A stretch of 64,000 nucleotides of DNA, from assembly GCA_027214255.1 (NCBI GenBank), contig JAPWHL010000001.1, positions 310,001 to 374,000 on the forward strand. Direction: 5' to 3'. Of this stretch, positions 54,101-61,465 are shown piece after piece. The notes below the pieces were generated by a model. That model ran no database searches and had not been told where the DNA came from. It saw only the letters and a list, made by a program, of their open reading frames with translations. Source of the DNA: Roseovarius aestuarii. Its GTDB lineage: Bacteria; Pseudomonadota; Alphaproteobacteria; Rhodobacterales; Rhodobacteraceae. The position numbers were made by a program, and so were the translations under genes. The number at the start of each line of letters is the position of its first letter. The stretch's first letter is position 1.

Positions 54101-54440
54101 GACCGAAACCACGGATTACGGAAACCGCCTGAACGGAACGACGGACTCCGATGGTGTGGTATCGGCAGGTTTCATCGGAACCGGTGATGATCTGTATCTT
54201 AGCTTTAAGGGCTTTGATGTTGATTATGATGACGAAATCGAGATCGTTCTGAACGGTGAAAGCCTGACGTTCCTGAACGCGGGTGTGGCCGATGGGCTGG
54301 AGGAATATGAGATTTCCATCGACGCCGCTGATCTGCAGGTCGGTGAAAACACGTTGGAATTCCGTCAGAACCTGAGCGACAATTACACGTGGGGAGTGAC
54401 AGATATCCTGATCGACGATGATCCCTTTGGACTGGCCTAA
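21264..54440 (+). CDS. Giant 11,058-residue multidomain RTX/cadherin-like protein
   Basis: One uninterrupted frame of 33,177 nt, roughly 1.1 MDa if residues average about 104 Da. Order of parts: RTX nonapeptides (1-975); linker with a beta module and hydrophobic helices (976-1473); FrpC-like self-processing module starting at Asp1474-Pro1475 (to ~1639); unclassified domain with tandem repeats (~1640-2200); about 34 HCBP-type beta modules interleaved with RTX repeats (~2200-7442); tandem-95/cadherin-like array I (~7443-8182); second RTX block (~8183-8675); tandem-95/He_PIG array II (~8676-10230); VCBS-like repeat (~10231-10348); six 118-residue repeats (10349-11058). No N-terminal signal peptide, consistent with a non-Sec (type I-like) route, but no secretion genes are nearby and the C-terminus is not RTX. 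Likely a Ca2+-folded surface or extracellular adhesin; the upstream HlyC-like enzyme may acylate it. ATG at 21264 is preferred over GTG at 21249 because GGAGAG sits 7 nt before it. Confidence 0.93.
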   Translation: MDLDGTPNNDTLDGGADDDTLRGLAGDDLLRGNDGDDSLEGGAGADTLEGGDGDDTLKGGEDDDDLSGGEGENLLDGGEGDDTLRGGDDWDVLLGGDGDDELHGEFGWDYLSGGLGDDTLRGGDGYDTLSGGGNNDSLLGMAGDDQLSGGDGSDILLGHDGDDTLEGDGGADALFGGTGEDTLEGGDGNDHLEGGDDADRLEGGAGDDTMFGDAGRDTLLGDGGDDFMSGGTGDDLLRGGDDNDTLMGDEGLDTLEGGEGDDSLEGGEGEDSLEGGEDNDTLDGGAEDDTLRGEAGDDVLRGGDGEGADELHGGEDDDTLEGGAGDDTLFGDAGDDLLDGGEGNDELDGGEGDDTLLGGVGDDTLTAGDGDDAVEGGDGSDQIDGGDGDDTLLGGLGDDTILGGDGADSLEGNEGEDVLTTGDGNSTAHGGDGNDTITGVDGDDLLTGGDGDDLIEGGFGDDTIDGGDGNDTLRPEFGGDSVRGGAGDDLIIGGFGAQILEGGEGNDTIEGRESRDTIRGEGGDDLLYGDSDDDLIEGGAGNDTLHGGDLDDTLIGGDGDDVIYGDDGNDDIDGGTGNDTIYGGEDADTVRAGDDDDVVSGGTGNDLLLGQGGNDTLSGGTGHDNLQGGDGEDLLQGGDGNDQLQGGAGHDELQGGDGDDTLFGNAGRDTLFGDAGNDQLIGGDETNVLVGGIGNDSIFGEGGNDELFGESGNDSIEAGGGDDEVAGGEGNDFLGGGDGADLLEGEGGNDDLAGDAGADTLTGGLGDDTLHGGDDDDLLSGGDGYDDLYGGDGDDTLHGESGADWLSGGDGDDELVGGVGHDELLGGAGDDTLSGGDENDELSGGDGDDLLLGEAGKDTLDGGEGDDTLQGGLGYDQLFGGGGDDLLQGGEGDDELDGGDGDDSLLGDDGYDVMYGGAGDDLIVAIDMGDELYGDDGDDTLLGNDEDNILWGGFGDDQIVAGAGSDTIDGGDGEDELSYEGSSVNLTISADSESNGVPSLWFEGIANGSYIEDLITSVENILLTDGNDTLTILDDGGSLGVDLLEVDLGGGKDRLDFSSDESVYAPTGVFYIDGRAFNADDSMNGEYYLTRQLLGFQAQKVAELLNREEASVVNDKGIQFLNTEVVSLTDMDDRAIIGDDPEGSFFGPGEVLGLGGRDILWADPEAADGTIMNGGDGNDLVIANGGRNIVTAGGAGRDVVINFSEGGLLYGDEHTGLTINEDGSVESVAPDASNGDHFWFAPGTTILDAQQHDILSFYGVPLTGGDAAMTAASFFLTGANSFLLDVVNALIGFQSFTAPLTSGATGVVQHFFDTFLPNIVYLALEDGTMAVVNTHSAFFEIMLGDAVPEEMTIDGKESKLLGTQLVLGMEYNIPDMGNPVIWSPTSEIGGFLSLIDSETNNTGDLGMLFNFPSAVSLLLSIAGGIGANVIKALPGGVGALVTALGHFATVDAAFWIAGSAVRLAKGFQWAEDKDPLVIDLDGDGIETIRLERSGVYFDQNLDRFAEATGWVGPDDGFLVRDLNNNDRIDDISEMFGQQFGGGFAHLAQFDDNGDGKIDVNDAIWAALRIWKDSDTDGETDEGELLTLEELGIISFDLTPEPLNVTNPQGAELLSSSVVEFEDGPVRRMYEAIFRTSATHSVFNGESGLAPWQTGVQIESKGYGSVTDLSIAIANDFDLGFVVQDAAAVMTSPDLGTLRAQAGPVLDYWGQTLEQTAELTPVLLGTDGEGNPTLADYGIYVEDDSGGFWTLHSGASVLDGAGEVIDRPTMENLLAQPGWQVEQTWSPISREALPEHRAEAPYLVRLVDGRAIIDDYGVQNEDGSWRLASGRAITDSNGLVIPQPTVDDILALSRDAGQEWRVEEIGFNLFADVPVEQIAVRITDGVVVDYSVLITDQDGEFYVWARNLDRALELQFKTGDSREFNLRNYALDFETLSEVGVTEDSHYRVELMTPGQMQFATSAGGIDYREEMLTATLDNATGLIDYRVVEGGSYTLSEDHYDSVIDPMIQLTGLIFEQYFTMSMRLAVRMALQSGLSDFAESIEYDRENDSFRPTTDREIAPFLEAIFAGAPGSNADDAVTDYLTEWAGLLSQFIPDYEPADPELLFDASVAIDQAFMLQMAIAAYENVPIDLDIYAVANALTVDERRIITHTPEETNLTSVEGVNYWYLSEGNQTVQGSYSADTDLFDDRTELDFYFIGENAGDDVIYDRDLGDLDQLRFAHVKSSEVEAVRDGEDLILFYNNGANNIRVIDQFLGERNTLLGNGQRTDTGVENVVFADGAVWNRERLSFEVVDEVRAAMDEADAYYGSGSADIMWGGLGNDYMSGGAGGDTYVIHFGEGQDVIDDLGGFSFGPVQAGLDFLWFRGDITEKNLRFTRDGASEDLLITLLDFEGNETGDTVTVVGQFGGFSLNLDLFGEAMGTDVGLEFISPQLIEKIIFEKGGALEFGQVVDRVIANAKTDGDDAIYGVLNENTLDGGAGDDFLTGVEGFDTYIYGRNYGKDVILDADFSAALFGSKDDLLKFTDDLRWTDFEFLRDGSGDTLTLQVAGTDDSVILTDYLDYIFLVGFTNLIENIEFADGTVWDHYKLLEHYVTIAATDEDDTIYGFEHIQDRLDGGQGDDRLEGQGGSDTYVYGLNYGDDVIYDNANAFLSPHGANDRLEMEGIASGDVTISRTALDLIFTITATGESVTLENQYVRASAQKNAIELFSFSDIDISFVDLNPEDIDLVGTNAGELITGSNFAETLDGRGGDDTLVGADGGDTYLFDVGYGNDQIIDVRERAAWADREGIIVPVDDVVKFGDDITQANAVFTKVGNDLVISIVDRSDTLTIRNQFLNPDYGVERFEFTSDGSFKTIADVEEDLLIEGGNRGDNLIEGNPSTPNTLDGRQGDDTLRGGTAADTYAFGADYDFDRIEETANVEGVIDRVQFGASVTRDALRFSRAGDDLVVDLGNGSDVLTIAGGLAGTGIEVFRFGDGSELTLEDIIDAMLTGTDANEHLQGLDTRNDTLSGGAGFDLLEGGGGDDVYRVNTGEDATTIHDTGGIDRIEFGLGITRDTVRFEVLDGDLILTLVNTGERVAILGGYNTTPVETFVFADGEELDIAALRAELLLDADTSGQARYDADDVEQGLSIEPGAGHDSVLLTNGAEMVFGQGDGIDRLTVAPGATDTVLRLPDFDPSVTEVRLADGDARDLVIYVPQTGDQVVLVGALDGAPLPLIVFASGVEWDAKALLNALALGQRSDGNDVIRGSDEADTIDGGQGDDVLVGGTGNDTYIFQIGSGFDVIEDNGGFDTVEILGFRPTELRVERVADDRDDLLITFAAGDDALLIRNASVDQLVFGDGTIWDRDLLLNLVNAVGTENDDLLRGTFGDEDYTAGLGNDLIVDGRGNDIFRFTRGDGQDRITTDSQADGFGTIQFGIGIALEDISAKRTAEGDLVLLVAGGDDRLTLIDPQSDPDAIVGTLRFADGRTMSVAALAASIPGTDGDDVINLASGGVAVGAEPAVSAFGRDGNDTIETGRGADVITGGEGNDLMRGHSGGDTYVFGRGSGQDTIWDVELLNNGIVDIVRFEAGILPGDVRVLSAANGNLVLGLNGTDDRLTLKNIFVGGGRDATIERFEFATGEVMTIAEMLALAGQGSAEDDVIDFGSQMSFDAVLDGGAGDDLLAGGRGDTVYRFDVNGGNDTILEAGNWSESYDTLRFGAGLEAADMVAVQDGDDLLLRFVGQSGSLLIKGQFSRTQKPIDVFVFEDTTNLSAADVAATVVTEDAAQNVLFPSVPDTNPFTDPLFADGGSGGSGGTGGTGGAASPLPQRITAVDGVSETFETFIPEVDDGAGLITIDGFEVGDLGDKLDIRLAVGLTGDVVARQDGDDVSVFFADEGVRDLDAARAVFRLTDVSVTALTSGNFSGAPFVTTVGLSLTGTNNPEEIVGGWGNDTINALSGDDTLDGGTGGDDVLRGRNGDDIYVIEAGWGQDRIEDNSGSATSGSLADKVLFGAGLDPADLQVTVDGNDLVLQFAGQIDSLRLVSTLSNGRYRVELFEFSDGTILTHDQLVAQAWVGTNADQTLRGSYEGSLIDGAGGNDTILAGSGDDTLIGGAGNDRLTGDDDSDTYLFDAGFGQDTVADDGWYFNSTADRIEFGPGLVQDDMRVKAEGANLILTFAGTEDRLTIESALSDDDFRIETIAFDDGAELSHADLLALALGAHDGDQRLDGSYDANTLSGGAGNDSLFGRAGDDTLDGGTGSDLLTGGDDNDTYLINMGFGHVTVADDGWSAYSTNDRISFGPGLLLADMQVEARGADLILTFAGQDGRITISNMIINDDFWIEHLDFEDGQTLSAAALVERALTGTDGDDSILGSWSHDIIVGNSGNDSITGGNGDDTLIGGSGNDWLSGQATNDTYVFEAGFGQDTVSDYGWGAYSNADEIQLGAGFALEDLTVRAEGADLVLGFVGVEDRITIENGITDGYYIIETVRFDDGRTISHAELVARAMTATQGNDNFDGSTAADALDALGGDDIIHGGDGNDTLDGGAGHDAVFGDAGTDNLSGGAGDDTLDGGDSADTLTGGAGDDLLTGGARNDEYVFAAGFGHDTIDERVGVSFRSGTDLVRFDATIQPTDVEVYIDGDDLLLSLPGSGDLLRLMGTISGDEKRVESVIFDHDGSTLTHAQLLAIATPWPGPSGLTQEGSAATNFMQGGAGDDTITGLATDTQLHGNAGNDTITGGAGDDMLDGGTGDDLLAGGEGDDTYLLSVGFGQDTLDDRGTNGVGQNVDAVVFDATVVPGDVTVWKTEATGGDLVLLLNGGADRVTIINGAEAAPATGGIDEVRFEDGTVWTLADLLLNAVLFNPDGQTITAPASDEVDDDLLGTDADDTLRGLYGDDTLDGGAGNDTLEGSYGDDVLIGGLGNDSLRGGHGSDTYSFAPGFGRDTISDGDYGEEVLLNVVSFSSGFDPADLTVTDDVDGGKLRLTFAGHDDVLILDYYSGYEGEGPDGDPNLEIQQVTFLFDDSTLSAADLFAMALPANSQIIWGDDLGDSLTASGLSAWLDGLAGDDTLDAQGANALLIGGAGDDLLLVGTGRTNIWGDTGDDTVRIDGDFDFVWINGDYYQTASAGDILEFTTLNSTDFIAEYTTQYDLQLAQIGGEGRILFYENPISEIHFADVTWTWQDFVDAADAAPMRGVELYSSDGDGAGVWQGSAFDDRLSSDSSDNMLIGGAGSDSISASWGDDTLIGGTGHDQLNGGYGNDLYVFEAGFGHDEVIITNAEGELDTISFGVGITPAMVSVVDDGGTLVMAVGTDTISIFVNNSETPNPTPNLQILFNDSTIWTGGQLAAMAVPRDVQTGVASADSLIGTAGDDAIEAGGGDDTVDGGAGDDWIYGGAGADDLTGGAGNDYLSDQEGGAIFRFSAGFGHDEVSAVLEEGAVSAIVFDATLTPADLMVVQYYAGGPFQLRVIGTSDRLYIEGSGELAGDVGIDEVRFADGTIWTPADMAAMAVSPENGEIEGDNPLVAPGGAGDDSITGNTGDQRLTGNAGNDTLVGDRGEDTLEGGAGNDELRGGRDDDTYLFSAGFGQDRIVYEGWASDDDVLVFDATITPADLLVETVPDTNDLLIKVIGSDDRLFLEDGARFGFISEVQFADGTVWSHADLMGRVVAPTGESISTSLADDTVTGTALDDVLDGLGGNDLISGLAGRDVLVGGAGDDTISGGTGRDELHDAAGNDAYLYDLGDGTDRITDLDGVDQLIFGASVTTADVDVTAVGTSLELRLSDGGRIILDGALTDSTRAVETVTFADATVWTHTDLVAMALAGNATAQRITGSDLGDTITALGGDDRVEGGDGDDSLSGGTGTDTLRGEAGNDTLNGGTGGDLLDGGAGDDTYQYAAGDGAVTLTDADGADVVEITGLSQGDFTITATDEDLILRVTGTDDRITLQGVRADGLRVIEEVRFDGAVTLTHAELLAIALADTPIGTDLDDTLNAGARDDTLDGGLGNDALQGGAGQDTIEGGAGNDTITGGTDNDTLSDVSGDDLYIYALGDGQDTIQDDAGVDAIQLGAGIDTSDVRAEAKGNDLVLRFTGEDRLTLIGALTNPDRVIEELRFDDGTIWSFAALIALSQVATDGDDLIVGGSIDDTLTGAGGDDTLRGELGDDDLQGGAGADSLLGGDGADTLDGGTGPDTLEGGAGDDTYRFTPGSGQTVISDTSGVDTLAIGAGLVPADVTVRRDGDDLILVMPNEERVTLRDAFDAGVIEMVTFADGTIWDADDLVAFALTGTDTADALSGTTAADTISGLGGNDTLEGQGDDDLLLGGTGNDVLEGNAGADTLDGGQGQDTAIGGDGADVYVFSRDDGTLEIDDDGDAAADTLQIQGYGLGELRFSATGLDGTDLTLRFADSADRITIIGGLTGDGIETLELSDGASLTIGEIIERVQPDLGISGQAFNGDSGDNTITGGALDDYIQGGDGADSLVGGDGDDIFGDLIADTSVDTLTGGAGRDVYRYVPTVSIASDVAEDIITDFTPGDLGDVLRLSASTPNPFESGRLQIVQDGLDTTIVLTGDDGIARSVLRLENVDASQLTAANFGGVTLVESTPSLSDGETGSTLEGGPLGDLIFGNGGADTIHGYAGNDSLAGGADGDVISGGFGADMVAGEAGHDTLTGGAGDDILSGGSGNDLLTGGDADAEFAGNDVFHGGQGDDTLEGGAEDDTYRFGAFDGSDVITDAGGQDQIVFDDTVTPAMVQVVQLDDGLELRVIGGDTRILLDGAIADPARTAIESVLFDDGTDWDIATLMAQASLTTAGDDSLRLLNGTTMDGQGGNDDLTGTDAADSLTGGTGDDTLRGGGGDDVYTFNLGDGQDLLDDTQGANVIAFGAGIEPGDVTVLRGAPTLILGITGTPDRIDTGFEVAPDMALAEVRFADGTIWTPADMIALALSATEGDDRIYASDADEVLSGLGGDDRIVARGGDDDLSGNAGVDLLEGGLGDDTYRAGIGDDQDRIIDEGGADDVLILGPGITVDDLRISQSSDGSAMIIAFGNEGDRVRIEDALGDGRIETLRLDDGTELSVGDLISRVSSSLDDAVFGDESDNIIDGGLGDDRLSGGEGDDTYHFSRGDGRDILRDGARSAADRLVIDGYTADEVRFTRLGLTSNDLAISFATGDDLIVVADGLATNNAGIETIELSSDGTTLTIADITALLLDIQATDGNDVVLGTDGDDLLTGGAGNDLIVGEWGDDTVRYASGDGDDRIDLRGRGNNIVELTDYLPDDVLRAVRGGPDSNDLVIDFGIAGDRLILVGALHEANRGAVSVTVQFADGTEWTRDDMRARALQDIQTDGNDAIFGFDDEDVINMGVGQDSAFGGDGADTYVYAPGHGADQITDGGLDGATDTVQFSGIDADTVSVSRLFVGSQTVVFSFAGAPGDSLTVVNALTLDGSSVEAYVFDDGTSWDRAALLDLLENTAPVARDDGFFEARADEVLTIDASDVLANDFDADHDGLHILSVDASPNGSAEISPDGLSLLFTPNDGFTGATTLRYTISDDRGGFSQAEIFVNVRPLAEAVDDTGFVVAEDGFLSIDAERLLSNDADGDRMIVGQVFDAVGGAVAMSSEGTISFTPDADYVGPAQFTYAANTPEGGRAEATVYIDVTAVNDAPVARNDGGFSTVENTSLTISAGALLGNDTDIDGDLLTILDVISSPELTVVLDGDGNIQVTPAEDFFGTATFAYRVGDPGGESALAAVTLTVTADDTTTNARDDLFTTNDTGVTLLEDNPVVIGLDRLILNDTSAEGTLQLASVSNAVGGRARLLDNQTVLFEPNSNFNGEASFDYTVDNGQGGRDTATAVLVYEAVNDRPVARGDRYTSEDLTHVLRGTQDTVLTIPILELLKNDYDIEGFSVTFENATGAINGDLVVDGTNIVFTPDEGFYGRASFGYSVTDPEGLVDGAEVLLYFDATSDAPPVAITDQFLVPEDIPTVLRLDTILANDTDVDGSDTFQITGWRYIDPVVDAFTYGIAAVGDLNGEIAFNADGDFVFTPNIDATQSSGIIYQLTDDSGRTAEGLIDIVIVPSEDDPTVVNDLGFVTPLDVPMVIRVDDLLFNDFDIEQIDRDGDGQPDDDLDDPDRPRPTFVGIINVLDPVELAQGNRVSVGSFEVVEFRGEEFMIARFDAGFSGAVVIEYAIEDEAGLQDVGFASATVADFYGLSLTGSPLVDVIEGTALSETIFGYRRDDWIIALDGDDTIKTAEGADLIEAGDGDDFIDAGDDADDIYGGLGFDTVTFEGSNTGVRADLSTLIGQGGYAEGDFYSGIEAFIGTGYEDILGGDDGANMLDGAAGDDLLEGRAGDDTLLGGMGDDTLWGGVGADELIGGEGRDQASYEGSSAAINVSLETGLAFGGDAQGDVLSEIEDILGTDHDDRLTGDEGDNALSGGRGDDTLQGGAGDDLLSGGRGADVLSGGDGIDTADYTLSVEGIDIDLAAGTATGGDATGDSLSGIEILQASYHDDTLRGDDNDNIIRGGRGADIIDGRDGFDTADYGQADEAVAVDLSTGMGTAGEALGDTLTSIEALAGSVHNDTLTGSAGDETFDGRFGDDVLRGGMGSDIYMFGFDSGADRIEETGGAGDVDRLITSSDILTKDISLLQMGDDLFIELERDDGFLIDTVLVAGHFLGEETGLEEIVFGDGTVWDRAAIAAGLRDGRFNAQNDVERFGVEDEVLVIDPSALIANDATEGVEDLELISVQAAQNGTVTLREDGMIAFLGAQDFNGDAFFAYTVRDPLGRESTARVEVNLSAVNDAPVAVDDPLVYGAEDVPLRIRIENLLANDYDVDGDAEMEGLRIVAATPLTDANGDYLRPYEDKDKYDGAATDVTWRLDGQYIELLTRPDHFGFAGFRYVLEDNSGAQSTADVEIYFAPVNDAPRYGARPVSAKLEETTDFTVSQLMQGVYDVEGDEFTFVGLSIGVDGNASDNGIETFDPETGIISFTPLSLGNASISFDVIDALGAEATLEFLINVRPQNLPPVARDDYGLRLDQDSVLIIDPATLMANDTDPDDDPLTFVDVYRFAENGKVRITDDGMIAFIARPNYNGAASFEYTISDGRGGEDTATVHLTILPVNTAPEVRPDIVVGQEDGPQYVIPAEAFGNDLDIEGDVLFFEDTSLLGLLPGKFLSPDHTVRATSGNNTDLPEWLEFDATTMTFTGTPPVELTTPVDVAVFVQDPSNGAVHVFRFAFDPVSDADELEAGISVEADVMADFVVRETFDWSLAPGGNSVAQFDIVDATVEAFVQGGRPLPTWLEFDADTRELSISDFGVDDGDSLARVQIVFTPPARPELGEGERYSTERGFTLEFVIDPEAPNLAAINAVLAGIAGPAGTLGVDLTGSTIEAARESGAPLNDWLTFDASDLSFSGTPPSTYVGAVPVRLDISGGILPDMAIITEAVVDDTFTYQDTDRVRVGTQPERINLETPEDFNGSVALEYTANDGKSAVSDPAYIVFNVLPSREAAVANDDLFEVDEGASITIAVTDLLINDRDDDGDRLRVTDIGGTPNAAVVITPASVVIDVPEGLSAVAGGTWSATLQDGSDLPEWMTLDTSTGQITADVPLATFNDFAIRFVSDNGTESVSAVETVTLNGTVGAMLTYTPTAGFHGDDVLTYTLTDDAEGPVTGQITFDVQSLLDPPTVVTDEVSVLEDGVLVLTPADLMGNDFDVDGDAIRFVDVGNAQNGTVTFDGTDITFTPTAAFNGAATFEYTVTDGRHGQSTGLVEVNVISTNRTPEAVTDLFATDEDTAFEFEIADLLVNDTDLDGDALSFVSIQSEISGGRLLELPDGRYQFVPDENVTGDFTFRYTVTDGAVNATGAVTFNVAPVNDAPIANPDGLFLGKQDSEIRIDFADLLANDRDVEGDDFSIVEIFDGDNGTVYQDGDQAVFTGRAGYFGDGGFSYRVTDAEGATSVGYASLLVLPLYDVPVAVSDAGFEVLEDTSLVIDEATLMANDDLPLGSDVEFLGLSVAFGDTNNATVTELEDGQWRITPTENFFGELTLRYALTNELGFEVPTTVTVNVLGVDDAPVATDDTLVLTEDTPRAIFVTELLANDFDVDRQAFQITRLLEAEGVTVELTEDGQVIITPDAEYAGAAYFTYEITDTTGASDTARVDVTVQPQNDAPVISLVGPLYGAEDTALSITLPEGAISDADGNALVVELRSEGGGALPEWLSFDPEFMTLTGTPPADFNGVVALELFVSDSIAETVRAVELRIGAVNDAAVFGGALTGTITEAGGVDNGVDPDGGEITGRATTTDVDGANNSFVATGVTTSDMGYGTFTTDASGTWTYALDNDNPTVEALNAGDTLSDTFTLTAADLTTQVVTITVNGADDPSADFVLTPNAMETGRYGNRFEGATNATGTVKATFAGTGADMVLAFRSFDMDSGSEVEVFLNGVSQGFLPEGGSNQYQYHELSVDASQQVAGENLLSFVQHNSPTNIWGITDVVLASRNASDIQLTRGQVETQDYGHRFNGTVNPEGVISADFIGTGEDLHLSFKAYDVDFDDEIEVVLNGESLMFLDAGEINGLSEYEITIAAQDQQTGANTLEFRQNLNNNYIWGVTDILIDDSALPDFTLTPDTLETGSYGNRFNGTENRSGTVTASFEGTGSDLTLAFDSFDMDSDAEVEVFINDTSLGFLSAGGNNTFQFHELAIDAGLQLVGDNTITFVQQKSAAYIWGVTDIILSANGTSDTRLTRGQTDTSDYGNRFNGTANTDGVVSASFVGSGDDLHLSFKGYDIDFDDEIEIMLNGESLMFIDAGVANELVGYEVTIAAEDLLIGDNTLEFHQNLNNNYIWGITDILIDEAAMPDFALTTNTLESGSYGNRFEGAQNSSGTVMATFDGTGGDLTLAFDSYDMDSDAEVEVFINDTSLGFLSEGGNNQIRFHELAIDADLQVVGENTISFVQQKSAAYTWGITDVVLGADSGTDMRLMRGQTETTDYGNRLNGTTDSDGVVSAGFIGTGDDLYLSFKGFDVDYDDEIEIVLNGESLTFLNAGVADGLEEYEISIDAADLQVGENTLEFRQNLSDNYTWGVTDILIDDDPFGLA
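25503..25668 (+). other. Hydrophobic helical segment just before the self-processing module
   Basis: Residues about 1414-1468 are Gly/Ala/Leu/Ile-rich ([22 protein letters not shown] ... [13 protein letters not shown]), the only strongly hydrophobic stretch besides one near 25080-25240 ([22 protein letters not shown]). Could insert into membranes or mediate assembly, and holds lysines that might be acylation targets. Coding sub-region of the giant gene. Confidence 0.5.
25683..26180 (+). other. FrpC-type self-processing (clip-and-link) module
   Basis: From Asp1474-Pro1475 the sequence reads [14 protein letters not shown], then [44 protein letters not shown] and [25 protein letters not shown]. 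This matches, in order and spacing, the Ca2+-dependent self-processing module of Neisseria FrpC, which cleaves its own Asp-Pro bond and can link the new C-terminal Asp to a lysine by an isopeptide bond. Four EF-hand-like loops are visible. Cleavage would release residues 1-1474. Activity is inferred from family resemblance. Confidence 0.75.
26460..27270 (+). repeat. Tandem ~76-residue repeats in an unclassified domain
   Basis: Three related segments begin near 26460 ([21 protein letters not shown]), 26694 ([20 protein letters not shown]) and 26922 ([20 protein letters not shown]), with a weaker fourth near 27205 ([19 protein letters not shown]). Spacing is about 76-78 codons for the first three. 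Each has a DY-hydrophobic strand followed by an acidic turn and aromatic strand. I do not recognise the family. Confidence 0.55.
27860..43590 (+). repeat. Array of about 34 HCBP-type beta modules interleaved with RTX repeats
   Basis: Each 110-170-residue unit follows the scheme: a few RTX nonapeptides, then DTYxFxxGxGQDxIxD, DxVxFGxGI, DLxLxFxGxxDRLTI, IExVxFADGTxW, then the next repeats. I counted about 34 IExVxFxDG-type signatures between 28.0 and 43.55 kb. A Gly/Ser/Thr linker [15 protein letters not shown] at about 32632-32676 splits the array. The pattern corresponds to hemolysin-type calcium-binding-related (HCBP) domains of large RTX proteins; it forms a long Ca2+-stabilised rod. Confidence 0.85.
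43590..45800 (+). repeat. Cadherin-like/tandem-95 array I (7 units)
   Basis: Seven Ig-like units with the tandem-95 signature: NxAPVAxDD near the start, LLxNDxDxDGD in the middle and FTYxVxDxxG near the end. They are Ca2+-binding beta-sandwiches common in bacterial adhesins. The seventh unit carries an insert [16 protein letters not shown] (about 45519-45566) resembling a thrombospondin type-3 Ca2+ loop. Confidence 0.85.
45810..47290 (+). repeat. Second RTX block with four interspersed beta modules
   Basis: RTX nonapeptides alternate with four ~50-residue modules of the form DTADY...xxVxVDLxxGxGxxGxAxGDxLxxIExLxGSxxxDTLTG. The block ends with one HCBP-type unit ([18 protein letters not shown] near 47220-47275). 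These are the last RTX repeats; about 2,380 residues follow without any. Confidence 0.85.
47290..52300 (+). repeat. Tandem-95/He_PIG array II ending in a VCBS-like repeat
   Basis: About twelve further tandem-95 units, several carrying He_PIG-like inserts ([19 protein letters not shown] near 48740-48795; [19 protein letters not shown] near 51805-51860). The last unit (about 51955-52300) has VCBS features: [31 protein letters not shown] and GTWTYALDN. Ig/cadherin-like adhesive stalk. Confidence 0.8.
52308..54440 (+). repeat. Six tandem 354-bp (118-residue) repeats at the C-terminus, in three A-B pairs
   Basis: Repeat starts at 52308, 52662, 53016, 53370, 53724 and 54078 are exactly 354 bp apart without any indel. 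Consensus: DxxLTxxxxETxxYGNRFNG, GTVxAxFxGTGxDLxLxFxxxDxDxDxEVEVxxNGxxLxFL, ENTLxFxQ and [10 protein letters not shown]. Odd and even copies form A ([22 protein letters not shown]) and B ([21 protein letters not shown]) types, so an A-B unit was duplicated to three. Predicted Ca2+-dependent beta-sandwich, reminiscent of carbohydrate-binding modules; not assigned to a family. Confidence 0.9.
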
Positions 54441-54467
54441 CGCAGCACACGCAAGCCAAACCCGATG

Positions 54468-54507
54468 AACCACCCCGTCTGCCCGTCAGGCGGGGTGGTT
54501 TTCTTTT
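54468..54507 (+). terminator. Intrinsic terminator after the giant RTX gene
   Basis: AACCACCCCG (54468-54477) pairs with CGGGGTGGTT (54491-54500); the inner CTG/CAG and a T-G wobble extend the stem to 14 bp around CCCGT, followed by TTCTTTT. It lies 28 bp past the giant gene's stop. Confidence 0.9.
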
Positions 54508-54639
54508 GGGATGCCTTAGTCGGGTTGATGTCTGTGCCTTGCGCTATGGAGCTGTCGTTCAAGGCCGGATCTGAAAATTGGCCGTTCAATGGTTCATAAC
54601 GGCTGGTTTCTGTTTGGGAAGGCTGTATAGAGTGCGGTC

Positions 54640-54990
54640 ATGAAGACTGCATTGCGCCATCAGATACTGTGTTTGGTATCGGTGATCGTGTTGATCACCG
54701 GCAGCTTTGTATCTGCTAGGGCTTTGGCACCAGAGCAGATAGATGTGGCGCAAGCCGAGGCGATGTTGGCCGGTTTCACATTGGATGACATCTGCGGTGG
54801 CGGGCCGGGGCCAAAGCATCACTGCCCCTTTTGCAAACTCTTGCCATCGGTCGACGCCTTGTCAGCGCCTGAACGCGGGTCGCAAGCACAACGGGTTGAA
54901 TACCGATGTTTGTCGGATCAGCTTGATCGCGGGGCGCAGGCAAAGCATTGCGCGCATGCGCCCAGAGCACCACCCCCCATCATTTTGTGA
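54640..54990 (+). CDS. Small exported DUF2946-like protein
   Basis: 116 residues. An N-terminal hydrophobic segment (CLVSVIVLITGSFVSARALA) looks like a signal peptide; the mature part has DDICGGGPGPKHHCPFCKLLP, a His-His-Cys-x-x-Cys cluster typical of the DUF2946 family, often found next to TonB receptors and copper or iron genes. It may bind a metal in the periplasm. GGGAAGG lies about 20 nt upstream but the ribosome site is not clear-cut. Family assignment by pattern only. Confidence 0.6.
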   Translation: MKTALRHQILCLVSVIVLITGSFVSARALAPEQIDVAQAEAMLAGFTLDDICGGGPGPKHHCPFCKLLPSVDALSAPERGSQAQRVEYRCLSDQLDRGAQAKHCAHAPRAPPPIIL

Positions 54991-54997
54991 GCGTGAA

Positions 54998-55017
54998 CCC
55001 CGACGGATGTGTCGGGG
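54998..55017 (+). terminator. Weak hairpin after the first DUF2946-like gene
   Basis: CCCCGAC (54998-55004), loop GGATGT, GTCGGGG (55011-55017), no T-tract. Could slow polymerase or separate the small gene from the following operon. Confidence 0.3.
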
Positions 55018-55060
55018 GTGTTCAAGCGTGTAGGCGCCACAGGGCGCCGCAGGCTGCGCG

Positions 55061-55075
55061 ATGAGGTTATCTCAT
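55061..55075. promoter_or_regulatory. Candidate operator upstream of the hmu-type operon
   Basis: ATGAG (55061-55065), GTTAT, CTCAT (55071-55075) is a perfect short inverted repeat about 40 bp before the second DUF2946-like gene, where an iron regulator could bind. It has TGA-N7-TCA spacing, not the TGA-N9-TCA of RirA-type boxes, so the regulator is unknown. Confidence 0.3.
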
Positions 55076-55112
55076 TCGTGCAACTGATGGGATCGACGAT
55101 GAAAACCTTCCG

Positions 55113-55559
55113 ATGTTCCGGGGCCCGTTTGCGGGGATGAGACCGGACGAGACATATCAAAACGCAGCGGTGCGTGGCGTAATCGCGTGTTTGCGCGGGC
55201 TGCTGCTGATCGCGCTTTTGTTCAGCGGCACTGTCCCTGACGGCATGATGCGTGTGGCTCAGCCGGGCGAGGGGCTACGCCTTGTACTGTGCACTCCGGA
55301 AGGGATTTCCGAGGTGTGGTTGGCCGAAGATGGCAGCGTCACGCCCGTTGAGAATGCTCCATCAGGCTCAGACGTTGATCACACGCCAACGCAATGCGTG
55401 CAGGTTAGCGCAACGTGGCAGGCTCAAACCGCGCCCATGCCAACACCCGTCCGATGGGCGCGTTCTTTCACGCTTGCGCGGCGGGGGGGAGATCAGATTG
55501 CGCTTTGGTCCAGACCCGGCCGCCCTCAACTGTCACGTGCGCCGCCCGTTCCTGCCTAA
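55113..55559 (+). CDS. DUF2946-like membrane-anchored small protein
   Basis: 148 residues. A single hydrophobic segment (VIACLRGLLLIALLFSG) precedes PDGMMR and the LVLCTPEG...VWLAEDG pattern with a later Cys, matching DUF2946 proteins. The start is uncertain: ATG at 55113 lacks a good ribosome site and ATG at 55137 is a possible alternative. Position directly before the TonB receptor suggests a role in metal or tetrapyrrole uptake (inference). Confidence 0.6.
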   Translation: MFRGPFAGMRPDETYQNAAVRGVIACLRGLLLIALLFSGTVPDGMMRVAQPGEGLRLVLCTPEGISEVWLAEDGSVTPVENAPSGSDVDHTPTQCVQVSATWQAQTAPMPTPVRWARSFTLARRGGDQIALWSRPGRPQLSRAPPVPA

Positions 55560-55672
55560 GCCGACAAGCTTTTGCAGGGGGCGGTTTGGCATCGCTATGT
55601 GGTGCCTTCCTGTCTCCAGATCTTTTTTAACCTGCCCGATGAACCGTGGCAGGACCCTACGGAGACAACACG

Positions 55673-57628
55673 ATGAACACGACTATTCACCCCGTGCAGC
55701 GGGTGCGACTTGGCGCGACAGCAGGCAGAAAACCCTTGAAAACCCCCATGTTTCGGGGGGCGGTGATCGGCCTGATGACCAGCAGCGCCCTGATAACTAG
55801 CGCGCAGGCCCAAGAGGTTGCTGACCTTGGAACCATCGTATTGACGGCCACCGGTCAGGAACAAAGCCTTGCCGATGTTCAGGCCAGCGTTCAAGTGATC
55901 GAAAACGACATGATCGAAACATCCAGCGCGCGAAACGCAACCGAGCTGTTGCGCAATGCGGTTGGTATCGATGCCCGCAGTTCCGGCTCGAACGAGGTGA
56001 TTTCCATCCGTGGTCAGGGCAGCACACGCACGCTGGTTCTGGTCGACGGTCAGGAACGGACCGGTGCATATGGAACGTTCAATCTCAACAACATCCCTAC
56101 GCAAGAGATCGAGCGCATCGAGATCGTGCGCGGCCCGATGTCGGCGCTTTATGGGGCGGACGCGCTTGGCGGGGTCATTAACGTGATCACCCGGCGTCCC
56201 GGCGATGATCCCGGTGCAACGGTCTCGGTTCTGGTCGGGGCCAGCCCCGATGACGGCGACCGGGCGACTGTGCAACTTGGGGCAAGCGTCGAGACCGGCG
56301 ACGAGACCCTCGGCCAACGGTTCTCGGTGCAAATGGACCGCACGGATGGATATGCGTTGCCGACAACTGCTATCGGCGAGGATTTCAGCTCGATGGACCG
56401 GATATCGCTGGCTTGGGCGGGCAGTTGGAGACCCAGCGACGGGCAGGAGTTGCGCTGGCGCCTAGAAGGCTATCGCCAAAAGGACGAGCGCGACGCAATC
56501 GTGACGCGCACGGGCGTGCCTTATACCGCGATTGAAGAAGAGGACCGTGTCAGCGCGGACCTGTCTTGGACGCAAGACCTTGGGCAAGGCCAGCTGACGT
56601 TATCGGGGATGCTCAGCTATTCGGAGGGCATGGCAAACCGGGCTTACCCTGTTAACGAAGGCAGTGAGCATCTGAAAGCGCGACTTCAGGCGCGCTATGA
56701 CGTGGCCTTCGGAGATCACAACCTGAGCTTTGCCGCAGGGGCAGAGCACGAAGAAATCTCGATCGATACCTATACGAATGATATTTCAGAGCTTCAGACC
56801 TTCGCATTGGTGCAGGACGAATGGTACATAAATGACCGCATGGTCATGACGATGGGTGTCCGGGTTGATGACTATGAAAGCTTTGGAACCACCGTCAATC
56901 CAAGGTTTTCCATTGGGTCGTTGGGCGATGGGTTCACATGGCGCGTCGGGGCAGGTACGGCCTTTCGCGCACCGAATATTTCGGAACGCTATGCCAACAT
57001 TACACGTGGTCTTAGCCTGATTTCGGGCAATCCGAACCTTGAGCCAGAAACGTCAGTCTCATACGAGGTGGCTGCAGGGTGGCGCGATGCGACCCGCAGT
57101 ATCGAATTGGTTTACCATGACAGCAAGGTCGATGACCTGATCGGTTACGTCTACACCGGGCGCGTGGTGAACGGATATTCAGTTATCGAATCTCAGAACG
57201 TGGACAAGGCACGTATCAAGGGGCTGGAACTGACGGGCAGTTGGCAACCGAGCGAGCAGTGGGATTTCTCGGCCTCGTTTGAATATCTTGATGCGCGTGA
57301 CGAGGCCACGGGTGACAGGCTGACGGGACGCTATCGGACGGCCTACAGCCTTGCTTCGACCTACAGCTTTGAAGATTGGAAAATCACCGGACGCTTGCGC
57401 GGCTTGCAAGGCTATCTTGATGCAAACGACACGGATGCGACAACGTTTTACACGTCGGGATTTACCACCGTGGATGTTAACGCCGTCTACGCAATCAACG
57501 ACTCCACCGAGGTCAGCTTTGGTGTGGATAACGTTTTTGACGAACAGATGGATCCTAACTATTCCACCGCGCGCTATCGCGAGGACGTGGGCCGCTTTGC
57601 GTATTTCAGCTTTAAGCGGAGCTTTTGA
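55673..57628 (+). CDS. hmuR: TonB-dependent outer-membrane receptor (heme-receptor-like)
   Basis: 651 residues. Signal peptide near residues 20-47 ends AQAQE; a TonB-box-like DLGTIVLTATG follows; the plug domain has RNAVGIDARSSGSNEVISIRG and RGPMSALYGADALGGVINVITR; the barrel ends in a terminal Phe. FRAP (56963-56974) and NPNL (57029-57040) boxes of heme receptors are present, but no His lies between them, where HemR-type receptors carry the heme ligand. Start at 55673 has GGAG upstream. Heads a TGATG-coupled operon with HmuS/T/U/V homologues. Confidence 0.85.
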   Translation: MNTTIHPVQRVRLGATAGRKPLKTPMFRGAVIGLMTSSALITSAQAQEVADLGTIVLTATGQEQSLADVQASVQVIENDMIETSSARNATELLRNAVGIDARSSGSNEVISIRGQGSTRTLVLVDGQERTGAYGTFNLNNIPTQEIERIEIVRGPMSALYGADALGGVINVITRRPGDDPGATVSVLVGASPDDGDRATVQLGASVETGDETLGQRFSVQMDRTDGYALPTTAIGEDFSSMDRISLAWAGSWRPSDGQELRWRLEGYRQKDERDAIVTRTGVPYTAIEEEDRVSADLSWTQDLGQGQLTLSGMLSYSEGMANRAYPVNEGSEHLKARLQARYDVAFGDHNLSFAAGAEHEEISIDTYTNDISELQTFALVQDEWYINDRMVMTMGVRVDDYESFGTTVNPRFSIGSLGDGFTWRVGAGTAFRAPNISERYANITRGLSLISGNPNLEPETSVSYEVAAGWRDATRSIELVYHDSKVDDLIGYVYTGRVVNGYSVIESQNVDKARIKGLELTGSWQPSEQWDFSASFEYLDARDEATGDRLTGRYRTAYSLASTYSFEDWKITGRLRGLQGYLDANDTDATTFYTSGFTTVDVNAVYAINDSTEVSFGVDNVFDEQMDPNYSTARYREDVGRFAYFSFKRSF

Positions 57629-58521
57629 TGCAAATGAACAATTCAGAAAAAGCTCTGTCGCCGGATGAAATCCTTGCAGGCTGGCGCGCGTTGGTAGCGA
57701 CAGGGGCGCATGTGCATCTGCCCCAGATTGCCGAACATCTAAAGGTACCCCAAGCGGCGCTTCTGGCGGCGCGGGTCGGCACGGGGGCCACGCGCCTGCA
57801 ACCCGACCTTGCGGCGGTGCTGCGTCCTATTCGGGACTGGCACCGCGTTCTTCTGGTTGCTTCCAGCGAGTTGGGTGTGTTCATGCCAATGGACCATATT
57901 ACGAACCTGACCGAGGACAGCACGGGTCTTGGTCTGTTCGGGGATACATCGAGCGCGCGGATTGATCCGTCGCTTGCGCATGAGGTTTACATCTTTGAGG
58001 ACAATGAAACCGGCCCCGGAACATCAAAATCCATTCAGGCCTTTGACGGGGCGGGACAATCGCTGTTGAAGGTCATCCTGTTTCACAAGCCTAGTTTCCG
58101 CGCGGCGTTGGACTGGACCGCAGGATTTGTGCATCCGGATCAATCACGCAAGTGGCGCCCCGCGACAGGGGGCGATGCGGGAGGATCATCTGCGATTGCT
58201 CGGAACAACAAGGTGGCTGAAACCGGCGGGCAGGGGGGCGACATGCCTCCTCATGCCTTTGCCGAAACGTTGGAGCATGTCCGCGAAACGGGTCAGCAGC
58301 TGGAAATCAGGGCCCGCAGCCCGGGGGTGGATGTGACGTGGCGCGGGCAGCTCACAAAATTGCGGCTCGTCGGGCCAATGGTGCATCTGCACGAGGCAAC
58401 TCTGCGCGCACATCTCAATCTGGCAAAGGCGACTGCGGGAGGGACAAAGGATGCCTTAACCGCGCTTTTTGTTCCCGGTCAGAGCGTACCGGCCTTGGAA
58501 ATCGTGAAAGGGGGCTCTTGA
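57628..58521 (+). CDS. hmuS: HmuS/HemS-like heme-handling protein (short, divergent)
   Basis: 297 residues against about 340-350 for HemS/HmuS. The first half has WHRVLLVASSELGVFMPMDH and SLLKVILFHKPSFRAALDW; the second has VTWRGQLTKLRLVGPMVHLHE, matching the WRGxVxxIKxxGPWxNVxD region of HemS. It probably binds heme in the cytoplasm and hands it on or degrades it. The second half is compressed, so degrading activity is uncertain. ATG overlaps the receptor stop (TGATG), as does its own stop with the next gene. Confidence 0.75.
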   Translation: MQMNNSEKALSPDEILAGWRALVATGAHVHLPQIAEHLKVPQAALLAARVGTGATRLQPDLAAVLRPIRDWHRVLLVASSELGVFMPMDHITNLTEDSTGLGLFGDTSSARIDPSLAHEVYIFEDNETGPGTSKSIQAFDGAGQSLLKVILFHKPSFRAALDWTAGFVHPDQSRKWRPATGGDAGGSSAIARNNKVAETGGQGGDMPPHAFAETLEHVRETGQQLEIRARSPGVDVTWRGQLTKLRLVGPMVHLHEATLRAHLNLAKATAGGTKDALTALFVPGQSVPALEIVKGGS

Positions 58522-59396
58522 TGACCTGTCTGTTTGAATTGCTGCGCCGTATGGCGTTGGCGGCGTTGATTCTGACCTGCGGCCTTGTATTGCCCGGCCG
58601 CGCTGAACAGGGGGAACGCTATATCGTTATCGGCGGAGCGGTTGCCGAAATATTTGTTGCGCTTGAGGCGGATGGCGAGGTGGTCGGCGTTGGCGGGGGC
58701 ATTCCGCTGGAAGGACGTTTTGCTGACGTGCCGGTGATCCGGGGCTTTCGCCTGACTTCTGCCGAAAACCTGCTGTCATTGCGCCCGACCAAGATCCTGA
58801 TCGCGGGGCGTCAGACAACGCCGGGCCTGATCCGGCAACTGGACGACGTTGGCATGCCGGTCGAGGTGTTTGACTATACCATGACCCTAGATGACGTGCA
58901 GGCGCGCATCATGCGCCTGGGTGACATCCTGAACCGCAGGCAAGAGGCCAGCAAGCTGGCCGAGAAAACGGCGCAAGAATGGGGCGCTGTCTTGGCTGAT
59001 TTTGCCGATGCAGACGCGCGACCCAAAGGGCTCTTTGTGCTGTCGGGTGGGGGGCGTGGCAACCTTGCGGCGGGGCATGACACTTTGGTGGCCCAGCTTA
59101 TCCAATGGGCCGGGGGCGAGAACCTGACCACGATGATCGAGGGCTATAAACCCCTGTCTCAGGAGGCAATGGCAGGCTTTGCGCCGGAGTTTATACTGAC
59201 GAACATGGAGGGCCTTGAACCCGCAGGGAACGAAGTGCCGTTGTTGTCGGCACCGGGTATACGCCTTACCCCGGCCTACAGACACGAGGCGCTGATTGCC
59301 GTCCCTAACGGGCTGCTGACCGAGGCGGGCATTCGCACTCCAGAGGCCGTGCGCTTCCTTGCCGGTCACATGGCCCGGCTGCGGGCGGCGCAATGA
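58521..59396 (+). CDS. hmuT: HmuT-like periplasmic binding protein
   Basis: 291 residues; signal peptide MTCLFELLRRMALAALILTC ... GRAEQ. The class III binding-protein fold is visible: IVIGGAVAEIFVAL, SAENLLSLRPTKILIA and GGENLTTMIEGYKPLSQEAM, all matching HmuT/ShuT. The VGYxR segment that carries the heme-ligating Tyr in ShuT-type proteins reads IRGFRL here, with no Tyr. It should deliver heme or a related ligand to HmuUV. Start overlaps the previous stop; its end overlaps the permease start by 4 bp. Confidence 0.85.
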   Translation: MTCLFELLRRMALAALILTCGLVLPGRAEQGERYIVIGGAVAEIFVALEADGEVVGVGGGIPLEGRFADVPVIRGFRLTSAENLLSLRPTKILIAGRQTTPGLIRQLDDVGMPVEVFDYTMTLDDVQARIMRLGDILNRRQEASKLAEKTAQEWGAVLADFADADARPKGLFVLSGGGRGNLAAGHDTLVAQLIQWAGGENLTTMIEGYKPLSQEAMAGFAPEFILTNMEGLEPAGNEVPLLSAPGIRLTPAYRHEALIAVPNGLLTEAGIRTPEAVRFLAGHMARLRAAQ

Positions 59397-60469
59397 CCCG
59401 CGCATTGCTTGGCGCGCGGCATTTTTTGGTGCCGCGTCATCACCCACGGGCGCTTATTGTGTTGATGACACTGGTTGGGGCGATGCTTGTCGTGATCTCT
59501 GCCGGAGTCGGGAGCCTGCACATGTCAGCGGGCCGCATTTTTGGACATTTGCTGTCTTACCTGGGGATGGGCACCAGCCCCTTGTCGGATCTTGAGGCCT
59601 CGGTTCTGATGTCGATCCGCCTGCCGAGGGTGTTGGGTGCCGCCGCTGCGGGGGCGGTTCTGGCGATGACTGGCGTTTTGATGCAAACCTTCTTTCGCAA
59701 CCCTCTGGCCGAGCCGGCGATTGTGGGCGTGGCCTCGGGGGGGGCGCTTGGGGCCGTGACGTGGATCGTTACAGGGCATCTTTTGGGGCCGCTGATGTTT
59801 GTGCCGACACAGTTTGCCCTGCCGGTGATGGCCTTTGCGGGAAGCGCGGTTGTCTGTGTTGCCATTCTTGCCGTGTCGCGTGATCGGGACGGGCAAGTGG
59901 ATGCCACGACGATGCTATTGGCGGGCATCGCTGTGAATGCGGTGACGGGGGCCGGGATCGGTCTGTTGATATTCGTGGCTGACGATGCGCAATTGCGTGA
60001 CCTGACCTTTTGGGGGATGGGCAGTCTTGCGAATATCAGCTGGGCGCAATTGGCAGTCCTGATACCGGTTTTTTTGGTGACGGTGCTGTTTGGCCTGCGG
60101 TTCTCGCCCATTCTGAATGCGCTTCTTCTGGGAGATTCCGCCGCGCATGACCTTGGAATTAATGTCCGCCTTGTCAAACTGTCTGTGATTGCTTTGACCT
60201 GTCTTGCCTGCGCTTGTGTGGTGGCGATGTGCGGGGTCATAGGGTTCGTGGGCCTGATCGCGCCGCATGGCGCGCGCAAGCTGGTGGGGCCGGATCATAA
60301 GGTTTTGATCCCGCTCAGTCTGGTACTGGGGGCGATTTTACTGGGCTTGGCTGACCTGATCGCGCGCACCATCGTCAGCCCGTCGGAATTGCCAATCGGC
60401 ATTTTAACCGCACTTGCAGGGGGGCCGATCTTCTTGTGGTTATTGAAACAACGCAGAACGGAAAGGTGA
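59393..60469 (+). CDS. hmuU: FecCD-family ABC permease (HmuU-like)
   Basis: 358 residues with about ten predicted membrane segments of the BtuC/FecCD family. Conserved segments: SIRLPRVLGAAAAGAVLAMTGVLMQTFFRNPLAEPAIVGV, GIAVNAVTGAG, and GVIGFVGLIAPHGARKLVGPDH, the BtuC-type loop contacting the ATPase. Imports heme or another large metal chelate across the inner membrane. ATGA overlap with the binding-protein gene and 5 bp to the ATPase gene. Confidence 0.93.
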   Translation: MTRALLGARHFLVPRHHPRALIVLMTLVGAMLVVISAGVGSLHMSAGRIFGHLLSYLGMGTSPLSDLEASVLMSIRLPRVLGAAAAGAVLAMTGVLMQTFFRNPLAEPAIVGVASGGALGAVTWIVTGHLLGPLMFVPTQFALPVMAFAGSAVVCVAILAVSRDRDGQVDATTMLLAGIAVNAVTGAGIGLLIFVADDAQLRDLTFWGMGSLANISWAQLAVLIPVFLVTVLFGLRFSPILNALLLGDSAAHDLGINVRLVKLSVIALTCLACACVVAMCGVIGFVGLIAPHGARKLVGPDHKVLIPLSLVLGAILLGLADLIARTIVSPSELPIGILTALAGGPIFLWLLKQRRTER

Positions 60470-60474
60470 CGCGC

Positions 60475-61278
60475 ATGTTGACCGTTGCTGAACTTAGCTT
60501 GGAAAGATCGGGGCGCCAGATCCTTGATGGAATCGACCTGACATTAGAGGCGGGGCGGTTTTTGGCGCTGGTCGGCCCGAACGGGGCAGGTAAATCGACC
60601 CTGCTATCGGCCATTGCAGGGCGTGAGACGCCATCTGGGAGTGTTGCGTGGTTCGGGCGTGACCTTGGGGATTGGACGCGCCGGGATCTGGCACGGCAGG
60701 GCGCGGTTATGCAACAATCCGAGACAACCGCGTTTGATTTTCTTGTGCGCGAATATGTGGCGCTGGGACGATTGCCGCGTCAGGGCATGGTCAGTGACGT
60801 GCAGGAACAACAGATCCTTGCGGCTGCAATGGCCGCGCTTGATCTTAGCGAGCTTGCAGATCGTACCATGCCGTCCCTGTCGGGGGGCGAACGTCAACGT
60901 TGTCGCATGGCACGGTGCCTTGCTCAGCTCTGGGATGCGCCAGAAAACCCGCCGGGGGCGGGCTGTTTTTTGTTGTTGGATGAACCCACTTCGGCGCTGG
61001 ATTTGGGTCAGCAAGCGCGCCTGCTTTGCGAGGCTTGGGCCTTTGTACGGCGGGGGGGCAGCTGTATCGCGGTGCTGCACGACCTTAATCTTGCCGCGAC
61101 CTATGCCGATGAGGTGGCCGTGCTGGTGCGCGGGCGCATTGTGGCCCGCGGAACCCCGAGCGAGATTGTCACGGCCAACCGTGTTTCAGGGTGGTATGAC
61201 GCCCGGTTGATCGCAGGAACGGTGACGGATGGCCCTATCCAACGCGAACTTATCTCGCTTCCGGTACCACGGGGATAA
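60475..61278 (+). CDS. hmuV: Heme-type ABC transporter ATP-binding protein (HmuV-like)
   Basis: 267 residues. Walker A GPNGAGKS (34-41), Q-loop near VMQQSE, signature LSGGERQR (135-142), Walker B FLLLDEP and switch His in VLHDLNLAATYADE identify a BtuD/HmuV ATPase. The DUxxF-type insert with GAGCF before Walker B is common in HmuV. ATG at 60475 with AAAGG upstream; the open frame to 60436 overlaps the permease and is rejected. Last gene of the operon; 215 bp without a gene follow. Confidence 0.92.
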   Translation: MLTVAELSLERSGRQILDGIDLTLEAGRFLALVGPNGAGKSTLLSAIAGRETPSGSVAWFGRDLGDWTRRDLARQGAVMQQSETTAFDFLVREYVALGRLPRQGMVSDVQEQQILAAAMAALDLSELADRTMPSLSGGERQRCRMARCLAQLWDAPENPPGAGCFLLLDEPTSALDLGQQARLLCEAWAFVRRGGSCIAVLHDLNLAATYADEVAVLVRGRIVARGTPSEIVTANRVSGWYDARLIAGTVTDGPIQRELISLPVPRG

Positions 61279-61465
61279 CGGGCGGCGTCGATCTCAACGC
61301 AGGGGGGCGATCCGGTTTTACCGCGCCTGACAAGGCAAAACATGGAATAACCGACATGTGGCGTAGGATCAGTCGCATGAGGCCATGCAAGCTGCGCAAT
61401 GGCTGTCACTGAAACTTCACAAATCGGGTGCTATCCAGACGCGAAATCGGCTGCTAATCTCACAT

